A DNA stretch of 35,089 nucleotides. Origin: an uncultured Verrucomicrobiota bacterium. Its GTDB lineage: Bacteria > Verrucomicrobiota > Verrucomicrobiia > Limisphaerales > UBA9464. Position 1 is the first letter of the stretch. Every line of letters starts with the position of its first letter. Below, piece by piece: positions 16,971 to 25,980 of this stretch. Both the position numbers and the translations under genes were made by a program. The notes beneath the pieces were generated by a model. That model was not told where the DNA came from. It saw only the letters and a program-made list of their open reading frames with translations, and searched no databases. The stretch covers positions 1 to 35,089 of the forward strand of contig CAIOKD010000176.1 in assembly GCA_903858835.1 (NCBI GenBank), in the 5' to 3' direction.

Positions 16971-17215
16971 GGGAGCCCGGTGGACCCGCGGCCACCGGAG
17001 AGCGAAAGGAACCATGCGGCGGGGCATCCGAGCAAGTAGTGGGTCGAAATCCGTCCACCGGCTTCCCGAGTGCATCCAACCACCGCCAGAGGCTGCATCC
17101 CCCAGGTGGATGGACCCCGCCCGATCGACCCAGCGGAGGATCCGAGGGTCCCGTTTTGATCCAGGGATCCCGGATTCCGTTCGCCACCGACCGCCACTCA
17201 CCCCATATTGCGAAG

Positions 17216-18094
17216 ATGATTCCCCGAATGGTGCTGCTGATCATGGTGACGACGCTGTCGATGTTCTCCGCGGATGCCCACCGCCTCCGTGTCCTGCTCA
17301 TCGACGGCCAGAACAACCATGATTGGCGCTCGTCCACGCCGCACCTCAAGGCGGTCCTCGAGGCCTCCGGGCGTTTCACGGTCGAGGTGCTGACCCTGCC
17401 CGGCAAGGGCGGCGCCATGGCCACCGTCAAGCCACGGCTCGACGGCGTGGCGGTGGTGCTCTCCAACTACAACGGAGAACTCTGGCCCGAGACCCTGCGC
17501 ACCACGTTTGTCGACTTTGTCCGCAAGGGCGGCGGATTCGTCTCGGTCCACGCCGCCAACAACGCCTTCGCCCAGTGGCCCGAATACAACGAGATGATCG
17601 GCGTGGGCGGCTGGGAGGGTCGCAACGAGAAGTCCGGACCGTGGCTTTATTGGGAAGGGAAGATCGTGCGGGACACCTCGCCGGGCCCGGGCGGCAGCCA
17701 TGGCAGCCAGCACGCATTCACGATGACCACCCGGGAACCGGATCATCCCATCATGAAGGGCCTGCCGACGGAGTGGATGCACGCCAAGGATGAACTCTAT
17801 GATCGCCTGCGAGGACCGGCCAAGAACCTGACGGTCCTGGCCACGGCATGGTCGGATCCGAAGACGCGGGGGACCGGTAAGCACGAACCGCTCCTCTTCA
17901 CCATCGCCTTCGGCCAAGGTCGGGTCTTCCACACGGCCCTCGGCCACAACAACGGCCCGGATCTCACGTCGCAACAGTGCGTGGGGTTCATCACCACCCT
18001 CCTGCGCGGCACCGAATGGGCGGCCACGGGCCGAGTCACCCTGCCCATTCCCGACGATTTCCCCACGGCCACCGAGGTGCGAAGCAGGAAATAG
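17216..18094 (+). CDS. ThuA domain protein, exported
   Basis: This 292-residue protein has a signal peptide (MIPRMVLLIMVTTLSMFSADA) and a ThuA (trehalose-utilisation-like) domain of class-I-glutamine-amidotransferase fold. Landmarks are RVLLIDGQNNHDW, VVLSNYNGELWP, FVRKGGGFVSVHAANNAF, REPDHPIMKGLP, DELYDRL and GQGRVFHTALGHN. ThuA proteins are common in PVC bacteria beside sugar dehydrogenases and isomerases, and a role in sugar or glycoside metabolism is inferred. No catalytic cysteine of an amidotransferase is seen, as is usual for the family. ATG 17216 is chosen because it begins the signal peptide; the upstream in-frame ATG (17039) would add an unstructured lead. The 245 bp between this start and the divergent DTW gene probably hold both promoters. 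Confidence 0.92.
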   Translation: MIPRMVLLIMVTTLSMFSADAHRLRVLLIDGQNNHDWRSSTPHLKAVLEASGRFTVEVLTLPGKGGAMATVKPRLDGVAVVLSNYNGELWPETLRTTFVDFVRKGGGFVSVHAANNAFAQWPEYNEMIGVGGWEGRNEKSGPWLYWEGKIVRDTSPGPGGSHGSQHAFTMTTREPDHPIMKGLPTEWMHAKDELYDRLRGPAKNLTVLATAWSDPKTRGTGKHEPLLFTIAFGQGRVFHTALGHNNGPDLTSQQCVGFITTLLRGTEWAATGRVTLPIPDDFPTATEVRSRK

Positions 18095-18131
18095 CCCCTC
18101 GGAATCACCGAAGACACCCACGGCCCTCCCC

Positions 18132-19091
18132 ATGATGTCATCGACCGCGTTTCGATCGGTGCTCCCCCTGTTCGTCGGATTGCTCGTGGGAGGCCTCGGC
18201 GTCGGACTCTTCCGGCACAGCAAGCCGGGAAAGGAGGGTTCACCCGAGGCCCGGATCCAGCACCTGGAGTCGGAGCTACAGCAGGCCCATACCCGCATCG
18301 CGGCCCTCGGAGAGAATCGGCCCCGTTCATCGCGCACTCCCGCACAGATCGCCTATGACCGGGGTCGTGAGATCGCCCAGCGCCTGCGCGATGGGCATCA
18401 GGTCAGTTCCGACGATCTCTTCCACGCCGCTCAACCGCTGCTCCGCGACATGTCACCGCTGTTCGAACGGCTGGCGGATCAGAAGAGCCGACGACAGGCC
18501 GACAGCGTCATCGGAGAGCTGGCCCGCAAATACGACCTGAATGCCGACCAACAGCAGACCCTGCAGGATTGGTTCCGGCAAAAGATCAGGGCCGATCGGA
18601 AGAAATGGACCGATCTCTTCTCCGACGACGAGGCCACCTACATGCAATTGGTGAAGACGATGCGCAACGATCGCATCGACGAGGGATTGGATCCGGTGAT
18701 GGAGGGACTGCTGCGCGGCCCGCAACTGGAGACGTTCAAGGCGGAACGACTGGAGGAGAGGGCCCAGCGGGTCCAGCAGTTTGCCGACATGCACGTTCAA
18801 CGGATCAACACCATCGTCCAACTCGATGCGGCACAAACGGATCGACTCTTCGGCATCATGGCCCAGTGGTCTCCCGACTACGACGCGTCCATCCGCCTCG
18901 AGGGGGTGACCGGCGAGATCGCGCCCGCCAACCTCCATCCACGTGACGCGCTCCGGTCGTTGCTGAGGCCGGATCAGCTCACACGGTACGAGGAATACCG
19001 CGATCGACGATCCCAGGAGGCATCGAGAGAAATGAACGAGTTGGGCATGCAACTGCCCAAGGGCTGGGATGAATTCGAGTTCGGGCCATAA
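18132..19091 (+). CDS. Membrane-anchored helical protein of unknown function
   Basis: The family is not recognised. The 319-residue product has one N-terminal membrane helix (residues 8-27, VLPLFVGLLVGGLGVGLF), a short coiled coil (IQHLESELQQAHTRIAAL) and a long charged helical body. Phrases such as LNADQQQTLQDWF, VQLDAAQTDRLFGIM and LRPDQLTRYEEYRDRR recall the LTxxQ helices of Spy/CpxP-type periplasmic proteins, but this is only a resemblance. The body probably lies outside the inner membrane. It starts 37 bp after the ThuA stop, and its last 23 bp overlap the start of the ABC ATPase, so it may be cotranslated with the transporter and serve it as an accessory subunit. ATG 18132 and 18135 are both possible starts. 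Confidence 0.8.
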   Translation: MMSSTAFRSVLPLFVGLLVGGLGVGLFRHSKPGKEGSPEARIQHLESELQQAHTRIAALGENRPRSSRTPAQIAYDRGREIAQRLRDGHQVSSDDLFHAAQPLLRDMSPLFERLADQKSRRQADSVIGELARKYDLNADQQQTLQDWFRQKIRADRKKWTDLFSDDEATYMQLVKTMRNDRIDEGLDPVMEGLLRGPQLETFKAERLEERAQRVQQFADMHVQRINTIVQLDAAQTDRLFGIMAQWSPDYDASIRLEGVTGEIAPANLHPRDALRSLLRPDQLTRYEEYRDRRSQEASREMNELGMQLPKGWDEFEFGP

Positions 19092-20049
19092 TCCACCGGC
19101 TTGCGGTGATCCCGCGGTCGACATCCGGTCGCTGCGCGTCGATTACGGCGATTTCGTCGCCGTCGACGACCTCACGCTGGCGGTGGCCCGCGGCGAGATC
19201 TTGGGCATCGTCGGCCCCAATGGCGCGGGCAAGACGAGCACCTTCCGGGTGCTGGCCACGCTCATGGAACCCACCCATGGCGATGTCTACTTCGAGGGGG
19301 TCGACATCGCCGAGGACACCCGCCAGGCCCGTCGGCTGATGGGCTACATGCCCGACCTCGCCCCCGTTCCCAGCGATCTCAAGGTGTGGGAGTTCCTCGA
19401 CTTCTACGCGGCCGCCTACGGTCTGCGCGATGCACGAGTGCGGCGGCGGCGCGCCGACCGATGCCTGGAGACCGTGGGCCTGTCGAACCTGAGGAACAAC
19501 GGTTGCCGCGAATTGTCACGGGGGCAGACCCAGCGGGTGGTCCTGGCCAAGACCCTCCTCCACGAACCGCGGGTCCTCATCCTCGACGAACCGGCCAGTG
19601 GACTCGATCCGCTGGCGCGCCGCGACCTCCGCACCGCCCTGCAGACCCTCGCCGCCACCGGTGCCACCATCCTGATCAGTTCCCACATTCTCGGCGAATT
19701 GAGCGAGATGTGCTCCTCGCTGTGCATCCTCAACCGGGGTCGGCTCATGGCCCACGGCAGCGTGACCGGTGTGAGGGCCCAACTCGGCAATACGCAGCGT
19801 CGGATCACCCTCGGTCTGCTCTCGCCCCCGTCTGAAGCCGCCGAATGGCTCACCCGACAGCCGAACATCGGCGGACTGCGCGTCGAATCCACGAGGATTT
19901 CCTTCGAGTTCACCGGGGACGACGACGCCCAGGCGACGCTGTTGGAGGAGTTGGTTCGGCGGCGGGTGCGCCTGAAGGCCTTCGAGGAGAGACGCTCGTC
20001 GTTGGAGGAGCTCCTCGTCGACATCGCCACCCCTCCTTCCCTGCCATGA
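19069..20049 (+). CDS. ABC transporter ATP-binding protein (ABC-2 exporter type)
   Basis: This 326-residue cytoplasmic ATPase powers the permease encoded next. Walker A is GPNGAGKTS (49-57), the signature is LSRGQ (149-153), Walker B is VLILDEPASGLD with Asp173 and Glu174, and the switch histidine is His206 in SSHILGEL. The usual Q-loop glutamine region reads MGYMPDLAPVPSDLKVWEFL, a form seen in this exporter subgroup. The stretch after residue 225 is an accessory C-terminal domain typical of ABC-2/gliding-type ATPases. The start ATG 19069 overlaps the upstream gene by 23 bp; the stop overlaps the permease start as ATGA (20046-20049). The substrate cannot be read from the sequence. Confidence 0.95.
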   Translation: MNSSSGHNPPACGDPAVDIRSLRVDYGDFVAVDDLTLAVARGEILGIVGPNGAGKTSTFRVLATLMEPTHGDVYFEGVDIAEDTRQARRLMGYMPDLAPVPSDLKVWEFLDFYAAAYGLRDARVRRRRADRCLETVGLSNLRNNGCRELSRGQTQRVVLAKTLLHEPRVLILDEPASGLDPLARRDLRTALQTLAATGATILISSHILGELSEMCSSLCILNRGRLMAHGSVTGVRAQLGNTQRRITLGLLSPPSEAAEWLTRQPNIGGLRVESTRISFEFTGDDDAQATLLEELVRRRVRLKAFEERRSSLEELLVDIATPPSLP

Positions 20050-21779
20050 ACGCCGACACGACGGACCAAGTCCGGACCGAGGTGCCCGCCTGGAGACTCT
20101 GGGAGAACCCATTGCTCAGACGCTTCGCCCGTTCCCGTCTTCGGCCCCGCGACTTGGCCCTTGGGTTGTGCATCACGCTGCTGCTGTCCTCGTTCATCGT
20201 CGGCATCTCCTACTCGATCGGCATCCGCACCGAGTCCGATGCGGTCAGCGCCGCACGCTCGGCCATCATCCCGCTGCTGCTCCTGCAGGGGTTCATCCTG
20301 TTCGTCATGGGCACCGCCCAGGTCTCCGGCGGCATGATCACCGAACGGGACGAAGGCAGCGTCGACTACCAGCGGCTCGTCCCCATGGCGCCCCTGACCA
20401 AGGTGGTGGGCTACCTCTTCGGCCTGCCTTTGCGCGAATACCTCCTGGCCGCCTCCAGCCTCCCGTTCACCGCATGGGCCATGGCCCGGGGTCACGTCCC
20501 GGCTTCGGCCTGGGCTCCGCTCTTCTGGGTCGTTTTCACCACGGCGATCACCTACCACGCCACCGGACTCCTGACAGGCACCGTCGTCCGGAACCGCCGA
20601 TGGGCGTTCCTCATCTCGATCGGGATGGTCTTCTCGCTCTACACGGTCATCCCCCAACTGGCGAAGTTCGGCCTCGTCTTCTTCAAGTACCTGACCATCA
20701 CGCCCGTCTTCTACGAGAGCCTGCCGGATCTTCTCTCCGGGAGAAGCGGGGCCACACTGCGCATCGGTCAGCAGTTCTTTCCGACGCCCCGGTTCTTCGA
20801 CCTGGGCCTGCCGGAGGTCGTCTTCACCACGCTGTCCCAAGCCGGGCTGATCGGGCTGTTCTTGGTGATGCTCTGCCGCAGGTGGCGGCAGGCGGAATCC
20901 CATCTGCTCAGCCAGTTCTGGGCCGTGGGAACCTACATCGCCGTGCAGGTGGTGCTGCTCGGTCATGCACTGCCGCTGATCGATCCCGGCGACCTGTTCC
21001 CGTCTCGGAACCTCCGGTGGTTCACCAGCCCGGGCTTCGACTGGAAGCCCGATCCCAGGGAGGCGCTGGTCATGATCGCGGTGTACGGCCTCTTCAGCAC
21101 GGGGCTGGCCTGCGTGCTCGCCGGGATCATCACGCCGGACCGGGAGCGACAGGTCCGGGGTTGGCGGCGCGCCCTCAAGAATGGCGAAGATCGTCTGCCG
21201 CCGTTCAGCGACACCGACTCGGCCACCCTCAGCTCCGTGATCCTGTCGCTGTGCGGCGGCATCGGATGGTACCTCTTCACCCGGGCCCTGCTCGAATCAC
21301 ACTGGTTCCCGGGTCACCACGCCGACCTCGGGGTGCTGATCATCGACTGCCTGATCCTGATGGCGGTGACTGGATCGCTGCAGGCCCTGTGGGACGCCGA
21401 GGGGGGGCGGGTCGTCGGCATGGCCGTGCTCTTGGTCGGCGCGCTGCCCCTGATGGCCGGAGCGATCATCGCGATCATCGCCAACGACTACCTGCACGTG
21501 GGGATCTGGGTCGCGAGCATCTCGCCGTTCTCGCTGCCCGCGTCGGCACCCGTCGCGCTGCTGTCGCTCGTCGACTCCGATACGCTGGCCGTCCGACCCA
21601 CCCGGGGTGCGGCACGGTTCGGTTGGTTGGTCTGGGGCCTGGTCGCCGTCTGGCTCACAGGCCGGATGAGGACGCGCCGGGGGCTCCTGAGGAGGCACAT
21701 CTTCGGGGACTCCCCCCAAACCGGGCGAGGAGCCCGAGCGTCCGGAGGTTCCCAGACCGATGCCGCACCCGAGGCCTAG
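20046..21779 (+). CDS. ABC-2 type transporter permease
   Basis: This 577-residue integral membrane protein has roughly a dozen hydrophobic segments, beginning LALGLCITLLLSSFIVGISYSIG and IIPLLLLQGFILFVMGTA. The segment ITERDEGSVDYQRLVPMAPLTKVVGYLFGLPLREYLL is the cytosolic coupling region typical of this permease group. Two long membrane blocks flank a central soluble stretch with GQQFFPTPRFFDLGLP. It pairs with the ATPase through an ATGA overlap, so the two are translated together and probably form the exporter. ATG 20046 is chosen; an in-frame upstream extension to 19845 lies inside the ATPase gene and is a shadow. The C-terminal tail is charged and rich in Arg and Gly. The exported substrate is unknown. 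Confidence 0.92.
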   Translation: MNADTTDQVRTEVPAWRLWENPLLRRFARSRLRPRDLALGLCITLLLSSFIVGISYSIGIRTESDAVSAARSAIIPLLLLQGFILFVMGTAQVSGGMITERDEGSVDYQRLVPMAPLTKVVGYLFGLPLREYLLAASSLPFTAWAMARGHVPASAWAPLFWVVFTTAITYHATGLLTGTVVRNRRWAFLISIGMVFSLYTVIPQLAKFGLVFFKYLTITPVFYESLPDLLSGRSGATLRIGQQFFPTPRFFDLGLPEVVFTTLSQAGLIGLFLVMLCRRWRQAESHLLSQFWAVGTYIAVQVVLLGHALPLIDPGDLFPSRNLRWFTSPGFDWKPDPREALVMIAVYGLFSTGLACVLAGIITPDRERQVRGWRRALKNGEDRLPPFSDTDSATLSSVILSLCGGIGWYLFTRALLESHWFPGHHADLGVLIIDCLILMAVTGSLQALWDAEGGRVVGMAVLLVGALPLMAGAIIAIIANDYLHVGIWVASISPFSLPASAPVALLSLVDSDTLAVRPTRGAARFGWLVWGLVAVWLTGRMRTRRGLLRRHIFGDSPQTGRGARASGGSQTDAAPEA

Positions 21780-21804
21780 CGGATCCACCGATGGACGAGG
21801 GGAC

Positions 21805-23127
21805 TCACTTCCCGCCGATGCGGTACAGGTGCTCTGCTCCTCGGAGGTATAGGGCGCCGTCATCGGGAACGGCGCTGGCGAGGGTACGCTCACCCAACTC
21901 GTTCTTCGCGAGCAGCTCGAACTGCCGCCCCGCCTTGACCACGGTGCCGATCCCCTCCTCGTTCTGGAAGTACACCCGGCCCTCGGCGACGAAGGGCGAG
22001 GCCGAGAACCCGCCCCCGAGACGCTCGTTCCAATGCACCTTGCCGGTCCGAGCGTCGGCGCAGGTGGCGATGCCGGCGTCGGAGACGAAGTAGAGTTCGT
22101 CGCCCACAACCAGCGTCGATGGCGTACTGGGAGCTCCGCGACCGGTCTGCCACGCGAGGTGGGTCGCGGTCACATCGCCATCGCCGCCGGGGCGGATGGC
22201 GTAGAGCTTGGGAAAGTCGTAGTCGGTGTTCACGAAGACCAACCCGTGCGCGAACACAGGACGGGGCACCACCGAGAACCCGTTGCCGGTGCCGACCTGC
22301 CAGAGCAGCCGACCGGTGGCCGGATCGTAGGCATAGGTGCCACCGGCTCCGGGACTGATGAGTTCCTTGCGACCGGCATGGGTGATGAGCAGCGGAGTGC
22401 TGAAGGAGAACTTGCGCGGCACCGCATCGTTGGGCCGCCGGGTCTTCCAGCGCACCCGGCCGTCCTTACGGTCGAGCGCCACCACGAAGGGCTCGGAGAA
22501 CCCGTCGCAGCTGAACACGAGCAGGTCGCCCGCCAAGACCGGTGATCCCCCGTTGCCGTGCATGGGCGGATAGTTCAGGGACGTCTGGCGCCAGACCACG
22601 CGACCCTTGAGGTCGAGGCAGGCCGTGCCGAGATGGCCAAAATGCGCATAGATCCGACCATCGGCCACCACGGGCGTCGGGCTGGCGTAGCTGTTCTTCT
22701 TGTGGAGAGCGGCCCCGTCCTCCGGGTTCAGGACGTTGGTGCTCCAGAGGATTGCGCCGGACCGGGCGTCGAGGCAGAGCACCGCCAAGTCCAGCCCCTT
22801 TGAGCCACCCGTGGCGGGCCGGGCCCCCGTCAGGTAGAGGCGCTGCTTCACGAGCACCGGCGACGACCATCCCGCCGCCGGGAGTGCCGTCTTCCAGGCG
22901 ACGTTCTCGGTGCCGCTCCATCGGACCGGCACGTTCTTGGCGGGAGAGATGCCCTGCCCGGTCGGCCCACGGAACTCCGGCCAGTCGTGCGCCCGGACCG
23001 CGAGGGCTCCCAGGAGCATCCCCAGGACGGCCGCCAGCGGGGCCACGGCACGACGGGAAGGGACCGGACGGACGGGCGCGGTCCAAGAACGGAACGGATT
23101 CAGGGAAGGGTTCGGAGACGGGTTCAT
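21805..23127 (-). CDS. Exported PQQ-like beta-propeller protein (second paralogue)
   Basis: This 440-residue protein has a signal (VAPLAAVLGMLLGALAVRAHD), and the mature protein starts DWPEFRGPTGQGIS. Propeller strands are LCLDARSGAILWS, LDLKGRVVW, LDRKDGRVRW, YDPATGRLLWQV and CADARTGKVHW. It shares blade phrases with the protein at 4341-5738 (KNSYASPTPV, YAIRPGGDGDV), so the two are paralogues. No metal-binding or catalytic dehydrogenase residues can be assigned. It follows the eight-heme cytochrome by 71 bp on the same strand and is the likely third gene of that operon, so an electron-transfer or docking partner role is possible. The stop is 25 bp from the convergent permease stop. Confidence 0.88.
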   Translation of the reverse strand: MNPSPNPSLNPFRSWTAPVRPVPSRRAVAPLAAVLGMLLGALAVRAHDWPEFRGPTGQGISPAKNVPVRWSGTENVAWKTALPAAGWSSPVLVKQRLYLTGARPATGGSKGLDLAVLCLDARSGAILWSTNVLNPEDGAALHKKNSYASPTPVVADGRIYAHFGHLGTACLDLKGRVVWRQTSLNYPPMHGNGGSPVLAGDLLVFSCDGFSEPFVVALDRKDGRVRWKTRRPNDAVPRKFSFSTPLLITHAGRKELISPGAGGTYAYDPATGRLLWQVGTGNGFSVVPRPVFAHGLVFVNTDYDFPKLYAIRPGGDGDVTATHLAWQTGRGAPSTPSTLVVGDELYFVSDAGIATCADARTGKVHWNERLGGGFSASPFVAEGRVYFQNEEGIGTVVKAGRQFELLAKNELGERTLASAVPDDGALYLRGAEHLYRIGGK

Positions 23128-23198
23128 GGTCGGGAAATGGGGTTCGGAGCGTCACTGTCGCGGGTCACCGGAAAAACGCATCGAAAAACGGAACACCG

Positions 23199-25184
23199 CT
23201 ACTCGATGAGGTCCATGATCCGGTGGTCGCGACGCCGCAGGAGTTCGCCATGGCGTTGGTGGTCCAACCGACCATCGGGCGCGAGGAGTTGGGCGGCCGC
23301 CCGCGGACCCGGTGGCACGGGCTTCCAGAGCGCCTCGATGCGCGACCGGAACCGCAGGCGCGAAGACTCCTCGCCCATGGGTTCGGAGGGGACCTCGCGG
23401 AAGGCCGGGAACGAGCGCAGCGAACGGGCGGCGATCTCACGGACGGCGGGATAGGGATCGTCGAGCAGTTCCACCAGATGGGGCACCAGCGTCGCCTCGC
23501 CCGAGACCGCGCGGGCGTCCGGATCGCCCAGGTTGGCGGCGAGCAGGGCCCTCTGCGCGACATCTCCCCGAGCCATCAGGAGGGCGGCGAGAGAGACCGA
23601 TCGGTGCTCGTCCGGCATCGCCGGGGCCTGCCGCCGGGTCCATGATTCCAGGTGACGCGCGGTCCACTCCAGGGTCCGGTCCAGGTGACACAGGTTGCAG
23701 GCGTTCGGTCGTCCGGTCTCGAGGGTGGAACGGGCCGAGGGGCTGTCGATGTAGTGGTTGCGGACCGCCTTGAGCAAGCCGTAGGTGGCGTGGGGCATGT
23801 GGCAGCTCACACAACGGCTGCCCGACGAATGGGGGGCATGATGCGTGTGGGCCGCGATGTCGGCCCCGATCGCCGGATGGCACTGCAGGCAGGACTGGTC
23901 GCCCGGTCGGTCGCGGCGCAGCTGGTCGTCCGGAGGAGCGTTATGCATCGAGTGGCACGACAGGCAGGTCATGCCGCCCTTGAGGTGGCAGGCCGACTCC
24001 CGCAGTCCGCTGTATTCGCGCCCGGTCACGCGGATCATCCCGTCGGGCCAGAAGATGTTCGAAAGGAACTCCTTGTTGCCCAGGATCTCGGTCGGGATGC
24101 CCTGGGGATCACCGAAGCGGGGGTGCCTCAACAGCGGAGTTGCCGGTTCCATCTCCCCCCCGGGCCTGAACGCGAATCCCGATTCCAGATAGCCCTCGAA
24201 GCCGTGGACGAACTTCATGCCATGGCATTGGCCGCAGACCTGGGTGGAGGCGCGCGGCGGAAGCCTCGATGGATTGACGATGGTGGGGTCGGGGGCGGCC
24301 CAGCGAAGTTGGCGCAGGTAGCGCCGGAGGGGGCTCCGGTTGGCCTGAACGTGGGCCTCACCCGGGCCGTGGCAGGCCTCGCAGGAGATGCCGAAGTCGG
24401 CGACGCGCGAATCGAGCAGACCGCTGCGAGGATCGCGCCCGGGCACGCCGCCCGTCACGTGGCACTGGATGCAGTTCAGGTTCCAGATCTGGTTCGGGGA
24501 CGGGGCATGGGGATCGCGGATGAAGGTGTCCTTACGCGGGATCCATCGGCGTTCCTCCACCAGCCAGGCCAGTGGCAGCGCGAACTGCAGGTTGCCATGC
24601 CGGCTGGGCACCCAGTAGGTCTGGAAGTTGTGGGACCCGGTGGCCAGACCGATGCGCTTCCACACCCGCGGGGCCTGTCCCGCATCCTGGAGCCTGTAGC
24701 CCACCCATCCAGCGCGGGCCCGGGCCTGGTCATGGGTCCAGTCGGGGTCCACCATCTCCACCCAGTATTCCCGACCGCGCCGTTCGAGCCGGATGGGGTG
24801 GCCGTCGACCTTGAACTCCCGGTTCTCGAAGTCACCCAGCACCGTCTCGGGTTCGACCCGCTGGGTCATGCGGCGGTGGAAGGAGTCGTGCCAAGACTGG
24901 TGGGGTCCCGGATGACAGGCCGCGCACTGGTCGCTCGAGACGTAGCCGAGATGCGGCCCCTGACGGGGCAGCTTGGTGGCCAGGGTGGACTCCGCGACCC
25001 GGGCCGCAGCCCGACCGCCCTGCCACGACCAGGCCACAGCGCCCGAGACGAGCACGCCACCGAGCACCAGGCCCAGCGGCCCAAGGATCCGGACACGGCT
25101 CCGGCGGCCATCCCGGTGGGCCCATGCCACCGTCCCGGCCGTCACCAGACAGGTGGACAGGTACAGGATCCACTCGAGGCTCAT
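23199..25184 (-). CDS. Membrane-anchored octaheme c-type cytochrome with HEAT-like C-terminus
   Basis: This 661-residue protein has two N-terminal membrane helices (about 4-22 and 34-53). Eight CxxCH heme sites follow, with first cysteines at 87, 238, 268, 317, 407, 432, 458 and 496 (CAACH, CIQCH, CEACH, CGQCH, CLSCH, CLQCH, CVSCH, CNLCH). The order and the CEACHGPGEAH block resemble cytochrome c554/NapC-NrfB-type multiheme modules. Many extra histidines (THHAPH, HMPHA) can act as distal ligands. The last 120 residues are helical and HEAT-like (LVPHLVELLDDPYPAVREIAARSLRSF). It should sit in the inner membrane with the hemes in the periplasm. The start ATG 25184 overlaps the stop of the upstream membrane protein as ATGA. 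The partner and substrate are unknown; the lack of a CxxCK site argues against NrfA-type nitrite reductase. Confidence 0.93.
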   Translation of the reverse strand: MSLEWILYLSTCLVTAGTVAWAHRDGRRSRVRILGPLGLVLGGVLVSGAVAWSWQGGRAAARVAESTLATKLPRQGPHLGYVSSDQCAACHPGPHQSWHDSFHRRMTQRVEPETVLGDFENREFKVDGHPIRLERRGREYWVEMVDPDWTHDQARARAGWVGYRLQDAGQAPRVWKRIGLATGSHNFQTYWVPSRHGNLQFALPLAWLVEERRWIPRKDTFIRDPHAPSPNQIWNLNCIQCHVTGGVPGRDPRSGLLDSRVADFGISCEACHGPGEAHVQANRSPLRRYLRQLRWAAPDPTIVNPSRLPPRASTQVCGQCHGMKFVHGFEGYLESGFAFRPGGEMEPATPLLRHPRFGDPQGIPTEILGNKEFLSNIFWPDGMIRVTGREYSGLRESACHLKGGMTCLSCHSMHNAPPDDQLRRDRPGDQSCLQCHPAIGADIAAHTHHAPHSSGSRCVSCHMPHATYGLLKAVRNHYIDSPSARSTLETGRPNACNLCHLDRTLEWTARHLESWTRRQAPAMPDEHRSVSLAALLMARGDVAQRALLAANLGDPDARAVSGEATLVPHLVELLDDPYPAVREIAARSLRSFPAFREVPSEPMGEESSRLRFRSRIEALWKPVPPGPRAAAQLLAPDGRLDHQRHGELLRRRDHRIMDLIE

Positions 25185-25723
25185 GGTTCCGACTGGGTCT
25201 GCGGCCGCTTCGTGGGACCTCCTGCCGAGGTGGCGATCAGTCCGACCGCGACCGCCAGGCAGACCGCACCCACCGGGACCAAGAACACGCCGATGCCGGG
25301 ATCACCACCGCGGAAGAACCAGCCCCCGAGAAGGAACCCGGCCGGCAGGAGGCTCTGAGAGGCCAACAGGAGGACCGAGGCCCATTCCCGGCGACGGACC
25401 CCGCCCGGGCCCGAGTCGGCCCCGCGGGCCACAGGCGACCCGAGGAAAGCGGCGAAACAAAGCTGCACCAGCGCCAGCAGGGTTCCATGGACGTGGGCCA
25501 GGGTCCACATGAGCCGACGAGTGGACTGGGAGGGACTCACATAGCCCGGGTCCTTGAAACCGTGGAGGGCCTCCAGCACGAGTCCGAGGCTGAGGAAGCC
25601 CAGCAGGGACCACCAGCCGCATCGCCAATGCCGCGCGGCCACGGCCATCGAGGCGGCCTCGGAGGCGGGACGGGACTCGACCTCCCGTTCGGAGCCGCGC
25701 CGGTTTCGGTCGGGATTCTTCAT
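25181..25723 (-). CDS. Four-helix membrane protein coupled to the octaheme cytochrome
   Basis: No named family is recognised. The 180-residue product has an N-terminal charged tail and four membrane helices at about 36-52, 73-95, 114-136 and 144-164. His54 is just after helix 1, and His77 and His79 (LAHVHGTLLALV) are at the start of helix 2; such paired histidines can ligate heme b or contact quinone, but this is inference. The gene overlaps the cytochrome start by the ATGA at 25181-25184, so both are translated together, and it is probably the membrane partner that hands electrons to or from the cytochrome. ATG 25723 is chosen; an in-frame ATG at 25756 is less likely. It is the first gene of the 25723-21805 operon. 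Confidence 0.82.
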   Translation of the reverse strand: MKNPDRNRRGSEREVESRPASEAASMAVAARHWRCGWWSLLGFLSLGLVLEALHGFKDPGYVSPSQSTRRLMWTLAHVHGTLLALVQLCFAAFLGSPVARGADSGPGGVRRREWASVLLLASQSLLPAGFLLGGWFFRGGDPGIGVFLVPVGAVCLAVAVGLIATSAGGPTKRPQTQSEP

Positions 25724-25980
25724 GGATGACGGACCCGCGAACCGATGCCCTCGCACCCCGGAGACAGGCGAGGCCTTGAAGCCTGGGCGGACGGACGATC
25801 GGCGGAGATCCCGCAGGCTAGGAGCCCCCGCCCGGGTGGGTCAATCCGACAGAATCCTGGCAGCGTCCTGGGGAATGCGGCGCCATGGGACCGGCGGTAC
25901 AGCCACACCCGGATGTCGTCGCCCCCGGAGCACCGCCACCGACATCCCCGGGCCTGCCGCACAGCGATGGGAACGGCTTG

